Below are positions 6,045 through 14,828 of a DNA stretch of 39,047 nucleotides, one piece after another. The notes under the pieces were generated by a model. It did not search any database. It had not been told where the DNA came from and saw nothing but the letters and a program-made list of their open reading frames with translations. Numbering within the stretch: the stretch's first letter is position 1; the number at the start of each line of letters is the position of its first letter. The position numbers were made by a program, and so were the translations under genes. The DNA is from a virus, in IMG/VR virus record IMGVR_UViG_3300011445_000601, positions 1-39,047 of that record, one strand, 5' to 3'.

Positions 6045-7472
6045 ATGTCGACCGCAGCGCTGCTCAGGGCTCACGATCGCATGCGGCCACGGCGGCGCTG
6101 GCTCGATGGCCTCTTCCCGAAGCAACGTGAGTTTGTAGACGACCCCGCGAAGGAAAAGGCGGCGTTAAAGGGTCGGCGCGGAGGGGGGACGTGGGCGGGC
6201 GCCGTGGGGCTCTACGACAAGGCGCGCGAGGTGCGTTGCCAATGCCCCTACATCGCCCTGTCCGCGGTGCAGGCGAGGCGAATCATGTGGCCGGTCGTGA
6301 AGGAGGTAAACGACCGATATCGGCTCGGGATGAAGATGAACGACCACGAGCTGATCGCCGAGGTCCCAGAGACGGGCAGTCAGATCTTCCTCGTTGGGGG
6401 CGACGACATGCGCAAGGTCGAGGCGCTCCGCGGGGGCAAGTACGGCCGCGTGGTCATCGACGAGCCCGGCAGCTTCCCGAAGACGCTGCTTCGGTACATG
6501 TCCGACGACGTACTCGACGCGGCACTGCTCGACCTCGACGGGGACAAATGGCTCATCGGCTCCCCCAACGCGGCGTGCGTGGGGCACTTTCACGACCTTA
6601 CCACCGGGAAAAACCCTGAGGTCCAGAAGATACCCACGTACCACTGGACGGTGCTGGATAACCCCTTCATCCCCCACGCCGCCGAGTGGCTGAAGCGCAA
6701 GCGGGAATCGAAGAAGTGGGCGGCCGATAACCCCGTCTACCTGCGCGAATACATGGCGCAGTGGATTCGGGACGTCTCGTCGCTGGTATTCCGGTTCGAC
6801 CGGGCCCGCCACATGGTCAACGCCGTGCCTCAGGGGCTCGCTGGCGTCGTCGGCGTCGACTTGGGCAGCTCGGCCAAGGTTGAGTCGATGGCCTTCTCCA
6901 CGCTCTTCTGGGAGCGGTACAGCAAGGTCGTTACCATCGCCCGGGCCACCAAGCACAAGGACATGGCGCCGAGCGATGGGGCCGATCACCTTCGCGCCCT
7001 GTTCGCTGAGTTCCCCGCGCTCCGCTACGCCGTCGTCGACGAAGGGGGGCTCGGCAAGGGCTACACGTCCGAGTGGAGGCGCCGACACAGCCTCGCCGTG
7101 GTCGCTGCGCAGAAGACAGAGCGAAACGCCTACATCGAGAACATGAACGACGCCTTTGACGACGATCTGATTAAACTCTACGAGCCGGACACCAGACCGC
7201 TCGTCGACGAGCTCGAGCTGGCCCAGTGGGACGAAGACCGCAAGGACATCGACGACCGGTTTCTCTGCCACAGCATCGATGCGAGTCTGTACGGCTGGCG
7301 CGATTGCCACGCCTGGGGGGAGCCGACCGCGCCGGCAGACAAGCCGCAGAAGGGTACGCCGGAGTACGACGACATGATCCGGCTGAAGGAGCGCGAGGAG
7401 TCGATGGCCCGCGTTCGCAAGGCCCGCGAGCAGAGGCTGCGGGCGTCAATGCACGGACGCTGGGCTCGGTGA
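6045..7472 (+). CDS. terL: terminase large subunit (ATPase-nuclease)
   Basis: 475 residues, the motor that packages DNA into procapsids and cuts it. The ATPase half has a Walker A-like GRRGGGTW at residues 43-50 and a clear Walker B RVVIDEPGSF at 135-144 (D139, E140). The nuclease half starts near residue 262 with GVVGVDLGSSAKVES and later YAVVDEGGLGKGY, matching the RNase H-like acidic residues. The Walker A lacks the lysine in its usual place before the T/S (GGGT instead of GKT/S); K42 lies just before the loop. The gene is immediately downstream of the Cys-rich gene, and the portal follows after one small gene. Confidence 0.85.
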   Translation: MSTAALLRAHDRMRPRRRWLDGLFPKQREFVDDPAKEKAALKGRRGGGTWAGAVGLYDKAREVRCQCPYIALSAVQARRIMWPVVKEVNDRYRLGMKMNDHELIAEVPETGSQIFLVGGDDMRKVEALRGGKYGRVVIDEPGSFPKTLLRYMSDDVLDAALLDLDGDKWLIGSPNAACVGHFHDLTTGKNPEVQKIPTYHWTVLDNPFIPHAAEWLKRKRESKKWAADNPVYLREYMAQWIRDVSSLVFRFDRARHMVNAVPQGLAGVVGVDLGSSAKVESMAFSTLFWERYSKVVTIARATKHKDMAPSDGADHLRALFAEFPALRYAVVDEGGLGKGYTSEWRRRHSLAVVAAQKTERNAYIENMNDAFDDDLIKLYEPDTRPLVDELELAQWDEDRKDIDDRFLCHSIDASLYGWRDCHAWGEPTAPADKPQKGTPEYDDMIRLKEREESMARVRKAREQRLRASMHGRWAR

Positions 7473-7494
7473 GCAAGAAAGGACAGACACGAGA

Positions 7495-7749
7495 ATGAAC
7501 CCGGTACCACAGAACGAATGCGCGCGGTGCGGCAAACCCGCCCCCGGTGAGCTCGGCGGACGCGTCGCCATCATGTCACCAAAGCAGCAATTTACGTACA
7601 AGTTCACGTTCTGCGAGCCGTGCATGGACGTGCTGCACGCGAAGCTGGGAGAGCTCATCGGCAAGTTCTGCAATGAGGTGCAGCTACCGAAGCCAGCGCA
7701 ACTTGCGCCGCCGACACCGCTCGCAGCGCCAGGCCGTCCTCACGGCTAA
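7495..7749 (+). CDS. small zinc-ribbon protein
   Basis: 84 residues with CARCGKP at residues 9-15 and FCEPCMD near residue 40: two CxxC pairs forming a probable zinc ribbon. A Pro/Ala-rich tail follows. AAAGGA lies upstream of the ATG. It sits between terminase and portal. The following 150 bp (7750-7899) contain no gene I can support. Confidence 0.65.
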   Translation: MNPVPQNECARCGKPAPGELGGRVAIMSPKQQFTYKFTFCEPCMDVLHAKLGELIGKFCNEVQLPKPAQLAPPTPLAAPGRPHG

Positions 7750-7899
7750 GACACGTTCAAACCAGCGGCGCCGAACGCGCGCCATGTGACCACCGCATAG
7801 GCAATGCATCGGGCGGCAGCATAGCCGACCCGTCGACGCTCGACACCCTCGTAGACCCTTAGCTCCTAGCCGCTCGTAGCGCCACGTAGTGTATGGCTC

Positions 7900-9840
7900 G
7901 TGGCACGCCGAATCGAGCCCAGCCTCTGGCACGAGCTCCGGGACGATAAGTGCGCCTCTGCTGTCACCGCGACGTGCCAGAGCCTCGACAAGACGCAGAG
8001 CCCTCGGCGCCTGCGCGTTGTCCGCAACCATTCGCTTTACGAAGGGCGCCCGCTAGCTGGGCTAGATCCCGCGGCGTACTTCACGCGTGACGAGCTCATT
8101 CACGAGGACTTCGAATCGCTACGGGTGAACCTCGCCCGGATGCTGGTCAACGCGGCGCACGCGAAGATCGCAGGCAAGCAGAAGCCAAAGACCCAATTCG
8201 TGGTCAATGACGGCGATTGGTCCACGAAGCGCAAGGCAAAGAAGATCGAGCGCATCAACGAGGGCATCATGCTCGCGCGCCAGGGCCCCTCCAGCGACGC
8301 GTGGGAGGAGTGCCTCAAGGCGCAGCTCTTCGCCATGGTCGGCGACTTGGGGGCCGTGAAGACCACCGCGAATGTGGCCGAGAAGCGGATCGACATCCGC
8401 GCCATTCCAGGCTGGCAGCTGCTCGTTGACCCCGTCGACGCCATGGGAGGGCAGCCGCTCTCTCTGTTCCACGTCTACCCCGCCGACAAGTTCAAGCTGG
8501 CCGACGAGTCGCCATCGAAGTTCAGGGACGGCATCATCGATTCGGCCGACCTATCCGATGAGCCCGGCTGGGCTGCCGTGTTTGGCCGCACGAGCGACGT
8601 ATCGCGCGTGTGCCTCGTGCGTGAGGCTTGGCGGCTTCAGATCTCAGAACGCACCAAGGGACGGCACGCCATCATCGTCGGCAAAGAGGATCTCGCAGAC
8701 GGGGAAGCCTACGAACGCGACTTCTTCCCCTTCGAGTTCTACGTGTGGGAGCAGTGGCTTCAAGGCATCTACGGCACCTCGATTGTCGATAACGTCTACC
8801 AGCTGACGATGGAGGCAAACGCCTCGATCGAGCGCATGAGCAACGCCGAGCGCGTCGGCTCCAATCAGATGGTCTTTATCGAGGAGGACACCGTCAAGAA
8901 AGAGGGCCTCGAAAGCAACATCGCGAAGACCATTGTGGAGTACCAGAAGGGCGCTCAGCCGCCGGTATTCAACACGCCGAACGCCATCAGCGCATCCACC
9001 GTCCAATGGTGGCAGCTGCTCATCAGCACGGGGCACGACGTTTCTGGCGTATCCGAGATGGCCGCAACGGGCGAAAAGCAGCCCGGGGTCAACTCCGGGA
9101 CCGCAATGCGCACGCTTTCGCTCCTCGGCACCGAACGGTTTGCGGTCCAGTGGCAGGCCTACGAGCGCCGCACGGCAGTCGGTCAGGCGCGGCAGAACAT
9201 GGCGTGTCTGCGCGAACTCATCGCCGAAGTGCCCGACTACAAGGTCAAGCTCCACGGCGGTGACATGCCGGAAGCGCTGAAGGCGTCCGACCTCATGCTC
9301 GACGAAGACATGTACGTTATCCAGCCATATCCGGTGAGCGGCGTAGTCAATACGCCTGCCGACCGGCAATCGCTTGGAGACGAACTCTATTCGCAGCAGA
9401 TCATCGGCCCCACGGCGCGAGCGGAGATCTACAGGTCGAAGGACCCCGAAAGCGCCATCTCCGCCACGAACAAGTGGGAACAGCTCATCAGCAAATATAT
9501 CGAGAGCTGGCTCGACGCGACGAAGGAATCCGAGCAGCGCGGGGCCGAGGGCGATCCGAAGGCGTTCAGGTACCGGCCCCCCATCAAGTGGATGCCGCTC
9601 GCCGACGTGATCGTGCAGGTCGCTCGAGCTTGGGCCGATGCCGAGATGGAGAACTGCCCCGACTATAACCAGCAATTCTTCGTCCGGTTCATGGGCGATT
9701 GCGATCGCTACATCGAAGACATGGCGGCAAAGCAGGCCGCGCAGCAAGCGGCAATGGCTCCGCCGCCGCAGGCAATGGGCGTGATGCCGCCAATGGCCCC
9801 GGCGCCGATGGGCGCGCCCGCGGGCGAGGTCCTACAATGA
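7900..9840 (+). CDS. portal protein
   Basis: 646 residues from a GTG; no better in-frame start was seen. Called portal by size and place, directly between terminase and scaffold/coat, and by internal segments typical of podovirus-like portals: an N-terminal helical clip region, central beta-rich wing, and a long helical stem (residues about 250-420 including VYQLTMEANASIERMSNAE). The C-terminal tail is rich in Ala, Gln, Met and Pro. The dodecameric ring would form the DNA channel and bind the adaptor at 13604. No sharp sequence motif proves it. Confidence 0.75.
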   Translation: MARRIEPSLWHELRDDKCASAVTATCQSLDKTQSPRRLRVVRNHSLYEGRPLAGLDPAAYFTRDELIHEDFESLRVNLARMLVNAAHAKIAGKQKPKTQFVVNDGDWSTKRKAKKIERINEGIMLARQGPSSDAWEECLKAQLFAMVGDLGAVKTTANVAEKRIDIRAIPGWQLLVDPVDAMGGQPLSLFHVYPADKFKLADESPSKFRDGIIDSADLSDEPGWAAVFGRTSDVSRVCLVREAWRLQISERTKGRHAIIVGKEDLADGEAYERDFFPFEFYVWEQWLQGIYGTSIVDNVYQLTMEANASIERMSNAERVGSNQMVFIEEDTVKKEGLESNIAKTIVEYQKGAQPPVFNTPNAISASTVQWWQLLISTGHDVSGVSEMAATGEKQPGVNSGTAMRTLSLLGTERFAVQWQAYERRTAVGQARQNMACLRELIAEVPDYKVKLHGGDMPEALKASDLMLDEDMYVIQPYPVSGVVNTPADRQSLGDELYSQQIIGPTARAEIYRSKDPESAISATNKWEQLISKYIESWLDATKESEQRGAEGDPKAFRYRPPIKWMPLADVIVQVARAWADAEMENCPDYNQQFFVRFMGDCDRYIEDMAAKQAAQQAAMAPPPQAMGVMPPMAPAPMGAPAGEVLQ

Positions 9841-9950
9841 GGTACCGCCCCTACATGTTTCTGCTCTCGTTTCACCGGGCCGACTTCGACTTGGCCATGG
9901 CCGGCATCTGTCGCCGTTGGGGGCTCATCGGGAGATTGCACTATGGCTGA
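9837..9950 (+). CDS. 37-residue hypothetical peptide
   Basis: Short frame coupled by ATGA to the portal and overlapping the scaffold start by 8 bp. It is aromatic and basic. It may serve only translational coupling; no family was recognised. Confidence 0.4.
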   Translation: MRYRPYMFLLSFHRADFDLAMAGICRRWGLIGRLHYG

Positions 9951-11304
9951 AGAGACGACCCAAGCGACTACGGCCGCGCCTGGAGCAGACACGGCAGCCG
10001 TTGCGGCGAAAGCTCAGGCCGCGAAGGACAAGGCGTCCGCCGAGAAGTGGGGCGCCGTCGCAGCCAAGTCGCTCGGCGTCGACACGGGCGCGGACACCGA
10101 GGCCGTCGAGGCGCCCGCGTCGGGCGAGAAGCCGCGCGGCAAGAATGGCCAGTTTCTGCCCGAGAAGGGCAAAGCGAAGGAGAAGACCGATGGCAAAAAG
10201 ACCGAAGCCAAAGCCGCGCCCGAAGCCGCGGCCGCCGTATCAAAGCTAGGGGGCAAAGATGCCAAAGAGCCTGGGGGGAATGAAGCTGAAGGAGTGGGCG
10301 GAAAAGACCTACCAGGCGGCAAAGAAGGAGAGAGCGGAGAAGCTACTGCGGCCGGTGTCCCCGAGTTCTCTGGAGGACTCGGTAAAGCCAAGCGACTCGC
10401 CCGAGAAGGCGACATCGCCGGCGCGCTGAAGCTCATCGACCTGGATCTCGACAAGATTCCGGGCGGGGTGTGGGCGTCGCTGCGCAAGTTTCACCACGAA
10501 GAGAAGGCCAAGGTCCACAAGCGCGAGTCGGACGTTATCGCCGCGCACCAAAAGGTCCAGAGCGAGGCCCGCGAGCTCGTGGCGCAGCTGCGCCCGTTCG
10601 CAGAGGCAGACGCCGCGCTCAAGGCTGGCGACGAAGACCGCGTCTTCGAGATCATCTTCGGCAAGTCCGTCGACGAATGGCAGCGCGGGCGGCTGGCCAA
10701 GATGCACCGTGGCGACCTATCGAAGGACCCTGCCGTCTCCGACCTGACACGCCGCCTCGATGCTGAGCGCCTGGAGCGCCAGAAGCTCGAGAAGCGCCTC
10801 GAGGAGCGCGACCAGGCCGCCGCAGAGCGTGACCGCAAGGCCGCTGCCGACGCCGCCGGCGCCAAGTACCGCGATGACCTTACCGAGCGCATGGCTGGCA
10901 GCGGCGACGAGCGATTGGCCGCCGCCGCCGAGCACCCGTGGTTCATCAAGATGGTCCACGACGAGCGGCTGAAGCATTACCGCTACGACGAAACAACCGA
11001 CACCGAGGATTGCATCTCCGAAGAGGAGGCGATCGAGGCGGTGTACGATCCCGAGCGGCTCACCGCTGCTCAGTGGAAACAACTCACCGGCGGGCTTGAC
11101 CCGACCGTGGAACGTGACCCCAGCACGATAACTCGGGTGGCAACCGACCGTCGCGTGAACGACGTGAAGCGGGTCGCGAAAGCGCCCACCTCTCTCTCTC
11201 GTTCTGCGACTGTGGAGGCTGCGCCCGAACGCAGGCGGTCCGATAAGGAGTCGCTGGCCCATTGGTCAGGGATTGCCCAGAAGCTCGCCCAGCAAGGGAA
11301 GTAA
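9943..11304 (+). CDS. capsid scaffolding protein
   Basis: 453 residues. The first 150 are a disordered Ala/Lys/Glu/Gly-rich region (GKNGQFLPEKGKAKEK type). A short helical domain follows (LGKAKRLAREGDIAGALKLI), then a long coiled coil at about residues 265-310 (RRLDAERLERQKLEKRLEER), and a basic C-terminal helix. This composition and the place just before the coat gene are those of scaffolding proteins that guide procapsid assembly and bind coat through a basic C-terminus. Confidence 0.75.
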   Translation: MAEETTQATTAAPGADTAAVAAKAQAAKDKASAEKWGAVAAKSLGVDTGADTEAVEAPASGEKPRGKNGQFLPEKGKAKEKTDGKKTEAKAAPEAAAAVSKLGGKDAKEPGGNEAEGVGGKDLPGGKEGESGEATAAGVPEFSGGLGKAKRLAREGDIAGALKLIDLDLDKIPGGVWASLRKFHHEEKAKVHKRESDVIAAHQKVQSEARELVAQLRPFAEADAALKAGDEDRVFEIIFGKSVDEWQRGRLAKMHRGDLSKDPAVSDLTRRLDAERLERQKLEKRLEERDQAAAERDRKAAADAAGAKYRDDLTERMAGSGDERLAAAAEHPWFIKMVHDERLKHYRYDETTDTEDCISEEEAIEAVYDPERLTAAQWKQLTGGLDPTVERDPSTITRVATDRRVNDVKRVAKAPTSLSRSATVEAAPERRRSDKESLAHWSGIAQKLAQQGK

Positions 11305-11336
11305 TCGCATAGCCGACACGGTCATTGGAGTTCCCA

Positions 11337-12650
11337 ATGGTCGGATCAACGGTGGAAGCCCTCGCGGCTTTCTATAAAGAACGCTACATCGACGACAACG
11401 GGAAGGTGCCCGAGCTCCTTCTCAAAGACAACGTATTCCTCGACATCATCGGCACGTCTGAAGAGGGCGACGGTACCGGCAAGTACCTCGTGGCTCCCTT
11501 CGTCGACCAGCGCCCGCAAGGACACGCGGCAACTCGCGCGGCTGCTCAGGCTGGAGCTGCAACGGCCAATGGTGGCAATCTCAACGGCGACGCGTGGATC
11601 ATCCCCTGGGGTGACTACAAGTCGAGCGTCTACATCGGCCACAAGGCGATGGTCCTGTCGAAGAACCGCATGGGCGCGTTCTTTCAAGACAGAGCCAAGG
11701 AAACCGACCTGCTCATCGAAGGCGTTGGCACGTACTTCGAGTCGCTGCTTCTCGGTGACGAGGGTCACTCGGTGTCACCCGGCGGATTCACCATCTCGAC
11801 CGGCGTGTGCACGATGGTCAATAAGCAAGACATCGTCCACATCGAGAAGGGCATGCTACTTCAGGCGTCAGCCAACAACGGCACGCTCACGACGGATGCA
11901 CTGCTAGGCTCGGGGTCGATCGGGTACGTCTTCGCGGTCAATCGCAACGCGGGAACGTTCACGGTGGCGACGTCCGATGCCCTCGCCGTGGCTCTCACGG
12001 CCGGCACGCCTTCGGGCTGGACGGGCACCATGTTCGCATTCCGCAATGCCGACTTCGGCGGAACGACCACGCCGAACTTCATCGTCAACACGCTAGGCGA
12101 ATACGTTCCCCTGCTCGACCCGACGGACACGCTCAACGGCGTGGATCGCTCTCTCGACCCGATGATGCGCGGCGGCGTGCGTCTGACGGCCGCAGAGGTG
12201 GCGGGGCTCGGCACGAGGGACCGTATCGTCAAACTGGTCACGCGGATGAAGTCTCGCGCCGGCTCGAAGCCGACGAAGATTCTCATTCACGATGAGCAGT
12301 GGGCGGGGCTCGCCAACGAGCTCGAGGCGCGCGGCATCAGAAACCTCGGGGAGCCGGCGAAGGCCGGAATCTTCTCCTTCCCGGCGCTCAAGATGTCGAC
12401 CACCGCGGGGATGATCGAGGTGTTCTCCTCGAACAAGGTGCGGCCGGATACGTGCTGGGCCTTCAAGCCCGACGCGATCCACTTCCGCACGGCGAGCGGA
12501 TTCCCCGAGACGATGGCGGGCGATGGCAACACCATCCTGCGCAAGTCGGAGGAGGACACGTACGAGCTGCGGCTTGTCGTGATCCCGGCCTTCTACGTCT
12601 ACAACCCGAAGGAAGTGGGACGTTGCCCGCTTCTGATGACGGGGCTTTAA
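11337..12650 (+). CDS. major capsid protein
   Basis: 437 residues. The sequence starts with a helical arm, then a beta-rich E-loop-like region (SEEGDGTGKYLVAPF), and a long spine helix region around residues 105-140 (AFFQDRAKETDLLIEGVGTY). A Thr/Gly-rich insertion of about 90 residues (about 150-240) precedes the second half of the coat fold. This is consistent with an HK97-fold coat of the P22/podovirus type that carries an insertion domain. The ATG at 11337 is chosen over TTG 11325 because the TTGGAG there serves as ribosome binding site. Position after scaffold supports the call. Confidence 0.8.
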   Translation: MVGSTVEALAAFYKERYIDDNGKVPELLLKDNVFLDIIGTSEEGDGTGKYLVAPFVDQRPQGHAATRAAAQAGAATANGGNLNGDAWIIPWGDYKSSVYIGHKAMVLSKNRMGAFFQDRAKETDLLIEGVGTYFESLLLGDEGHSVSPGGFTISTGVCTMVNKQDIVHIEKGMLLQASANNGTLTTDALLGSGSIGYVFAVNRNAGTFTVATSDALAVALTAGTPSGWTGTMFAFRNADFGGTTTPNFIVNTLGEYVPLLDPTDTLNGVDRSLDPMMRGGVRLTAAEVAGLGTRDRIVKLVTRMKSRAGSKPTKILIHDEQWAGLANELEARGIRNLGEPAKAGIFSFPALKMSTTAGMIEVFSSNKVRPDTCWAFKPDAIHFRTASGFPETMAGDGNTILRKSEEDTYELRLVVIPAFYVYNPKEVGRCPLLMTGL

Positions 12651-12651
12651 C

Positions 12652-13026
12652 ATGAGCCTCGCGGGAATGGTCAACGGGAAGGACCTTGGCCGCATCGGCA
12701 CCACCGATACGGTCAAGTGGACCTGCGAGGTGCCCATCGGGGCATCAGGGGCCACGGGTACGCTCGTGTTCGGCCCCAACGGGATCGTCATCGCCAAGAC
12801 GGGCACTGGCATCTACGGCATCACCGTGGCGCCTGTATGCCCTGCCGGGCGGGGACGGTGGCGCTTCGGAGTCTATTCGCCGCTGCTCACTGTCGACAAC
12901 GCAGTGGTGACGGCGCAAGACAACGCGGCCGGCACGGCGACGATAACGACCGTCAAGGGCGGCGCAGCTGCGGAGCCAGCATCCGGAGACAAGATCTGGA
13001 TCTACTTCGAAGGGGAGCCGCGCTGA
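12652..13026 (+). CDS. small beta-rich head protein (candidate decoration/cement)
   Basis: 124 residues, beta-rich and Gly/Thr-rich (immunoglobulin-like strands around VKWTCEVPIG and GTLVFGPNGIVIAKTG). It lies immediately after the coat gene, where decoration or head-stabilising proteins are often encoded. No signature motif, so the role is from position only. Confidence 0.6.
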   Translation: MSLAGMVNGKDLGRIGTTDTVKWTCEVPIGASGATGTLVFGPNGIVIAKTGTGIYGITVAPVCPAGRGRWRFGVYSPLLTVDNAVVTAQDNAAGTATITTVKGGAAAEPASGDKIWIYFEGEPR

Positions 13027-13298
13027 TGGGCCCCATGGGCAAGGCGCTGGGCATGGGCTCGAAACCCATGCTCGGCTCCGACGAAGAGGAAGGCGATTCC
13101 TACGAGTCGCCGATGGCGGAGGAAGAGGAGACGGCCAGCACGTTGCCTGCAGGCTTCGAAGCCGCCTTCGACGAATACACCGAGGCCCCATCGGCGCAGG
13201 GCCTCTACGACCTGATCGAGCTGTGCAAGTCCGGCGGCGACGACGAGAAGCCAGGCGGCCTTGCGCTGATTCTTGGCGGAAAGGGAAAGAAACCATGA
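13026..13298 (+). CDS. acidic small protein in head module
   Basis: 90 residues; the ATG overlaps the previous TGA by one base. It is Met/Gly-rich at the start, then strongly acidic (DEEEGDSYES, AEEEET), then a short helical region and a KGKKP tail. It may be a head assembly helper. It is coupled by ATGA to the frameshifted gene downstream. Confidence 0.55.
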   Translation: MGPMGKALGMGSKPMLGSDEEEGDSYESPMAEEEETASTLPAGFEAAFDEYTEAPSAQGLYDLIELCKSGGDDEKPGGLALILGGKGKKP

Positions 13299-13598
13299 GC
13301 CCTCGAGACATGGCGAGACGGGCGGACTATGTCCACCGGGTCGCCGTAGCGGCAATGACGACAGAGGAGCGAGGCGCACGAGGCAGAGCACCGCGCCGAT
13401 GTCGCCAAGCAGAAGCGTTTCGCCGACGTGAGAGCCGGCGGGACCATCGGCAAGGCGCACGCTGCCAGCGAGGCACCGCCAGAAGTGCCGGCGGGCAACC
13501 CCTTCGTTGGGGCTCGGCGCGTGATCGAGGAGCACGAGGGTCCTGGCTTGGCGGTGGCTGTGCCGGCGAAGCGTAGTCATCACCGAAAGGACGAGTAG
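13295..13598 (+). pseudogene. small head-module gene with apparent +1 frameshift
   Basis: The frame starting at 13295 (ATGA overlap) gives about 25 sensible residues (MSPRDMARRADYVHRVAVAA), then turns into an Arg-rich stretch and stops at 13576. The +1 frame, open from 13359, gives a good continuation: EAHEAEHRADVAKQKRFADV, later PAGNPFVGARRVIEEHEG, and stop at 13598, six bases before the next gene. Skipping one base near 13360-13375 would make one protein of about 100 residues. It could be a sequencing error, a mutation, or programmed frameshifting; no obvious slippery heptamer was seen. Confidence 0.6.
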
Positions 13599-13603
13599 GG
13601 GCG

Positions 13604-14347
13604 ATGGCGCGCGCGCGGACCTTGCTGCAGCTGCGGACCCGAATACGGGCCCTTGCAGACTGCGAGCCGGAGACGAACGCGCGCCATCCTACGTCGCAGC
13701 TCAACACGTGGATCAACGAGAGCTGGCAGGCGCTCCGCGCCATGGTCACCGACAAGGGAGATCTTCTCTACGTCAAGAACGTCTCGACGTCGACCGGCGT
13801 TGGCCCGGACACGGGCAAGTCCTACGGCCTCTTGGCGCTTCCGGTTACGGCGGTGCGGATTCACGCGATCGACATCACCGTCGCACCGAACGACGTGCGC
13901 GAGCTCACGCCGACGACGTTCAACGCACGCAACGAATATTCGGTCTACGGCGTCATTGCCGACGTGCCCATCCACTTCGCCGTCTTCAACATCGGCGAGG
14001 AGAGCGGCGCGACTGTTGGCAATGGATGGATCGCGCTCATGCCAGCGCCGGACAGGCCCTTCCCTGTGACAATCTATTACCTACCCGCGTGGACGGATGT
14101 CACCAACGATGCGTTCGTGTTCGACGGCTTCGAGGGGTGGGACGACTGGGTAGCGCACGACGTTGTCATGAAGTGCGCAGAGCGCGACAACGACATGCAA
14201 AACGTGGCGCAGATCGCCATGCAGATGAAGGCGGAATCCGAGAAGCGTGTGCTTTCGGCGTGCTCATCGATGCAGCGCGTAGCGCCGTCGTACGGGCGTG
14301 ACACGGCGCGCTCGCAGCGCCGTGGCCGCTGGCGGGGGGAGTGGTAA
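13604..14347 (+). CDS. head-tail adaptor (connector) protein
   Basis: 247 residues. Helical N-terminus (LLQLRTRIRALADCEPETN, then LNTWINESWQALRAMV), beta-rich middle (YLPAWTDVTNDAF), and helical C-terminus with a basic end. This fold order and its place right before the tail hub match podovirus adaptors such as those that sit under the portal and close the DNA-filled head. Assigned from context and general pattern. Confidence 0.65.
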   Translation: MARARTLLQLRTRIRALADCEPETNARHPTSQLNTWINESWQALRAMVTDKGDLLYVKNVSTSTGVGPDTGKSYGLLALPVTAVRIHAIDITVAPNDVRELTPTTFNARNEYSVYGVIADVPIHFAVFNIGEESGATVGNGWIALMPAPDRPFPVTIYYLPAWTDVTNDAFVFDGFEGWDDWVAHDVVMKCAERDNDMQNVAQIAMQMKAESEKRVLSACSSMQRVAPSYGRDTARSQRRGRWRGEW

Positions 14348-14826
14348 TGCCGTCCACCGACCCTAACAGACTTTCTGCCAAACTTGTCGAGCTCGGCGAG
14401 TACGGGAAGAGCACGGGGCGGGAGATCCGCGCGCTAGAGCGCAACGTGGCCGACGCAGTAAAGCGCATCACTGACTATTGCAACGACGTGCTGACCGCTG
14501 CGCTTGCGGTCGTAGGTGGGCGGTCGCCGCTGCTCGTCCTTGCGGCCAAGTCGGGCACGTTCGCGCTCCTCGGCGGTAGCAGCGTCATTCCCATCAACCT
14601 GGTCGACACTTCAGCCATCGCGAGCACGGTCACCCTGCCGCCTCTCGCCGCTGGGAGGAACGTCATCGTCAAAGACGCCACATTCAATGCTGCCGTCAAC
14701 AGTGTCACCATCTCGCCTCCCGAGGCGCTGGCGAACATCGACGGGCAGCTTGTGCCGTACGTGCTCGCAACGAACAACGGCTCCGTATGGCTCACGTGCG
14801 ACGGCACGGGATGGTGGTCGGTATAG
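14347..14826 (+). CDS. virion-associated protein with helical N-terminus and beta domain
   Basis: 159 residues from an ATG sharing one base with the previous stop. An N-terminal helix of about 50 residues (LSAKLVELGEYGKSTGREIR) leads into a beta-sandwich-like part (TFALLGGSSVIPINLVD). A similar strand pattern recurs in the 24260 protein. Possibly a head or tail appendage; not assignable further. Confidence 0.6.
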   Translation: MPSTDPNRLSAKLVELGEYGKSTGREIRALERNVADAVKRITDYCNDVLTAALAVVGGRSPLLVLAAKSGTFALLGGSSVIPINLVDTSAIASTVTLPPLAAGRNVIVKDATFNAAVNSVTISPPEALANIDGQLVPYVLATNNGSVWLTCDGTGWWSV

Positions 14827-14828
14827 CC

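Noticed and set aside
6165-7310. Minus-strand frame of 381 residues
   Set aside because: Shadow of the large terminase; high GC makes long antisense frames common here. The same holds for the long minus frames under the portal, spike and ejection protein genes.
7750-7899. Possible small gene or tRNA between the zinc ribbon and the portal
   Set aside because: Short frames have no ribosome binding site or sensible composition, and no cloverleaf could be drawn.
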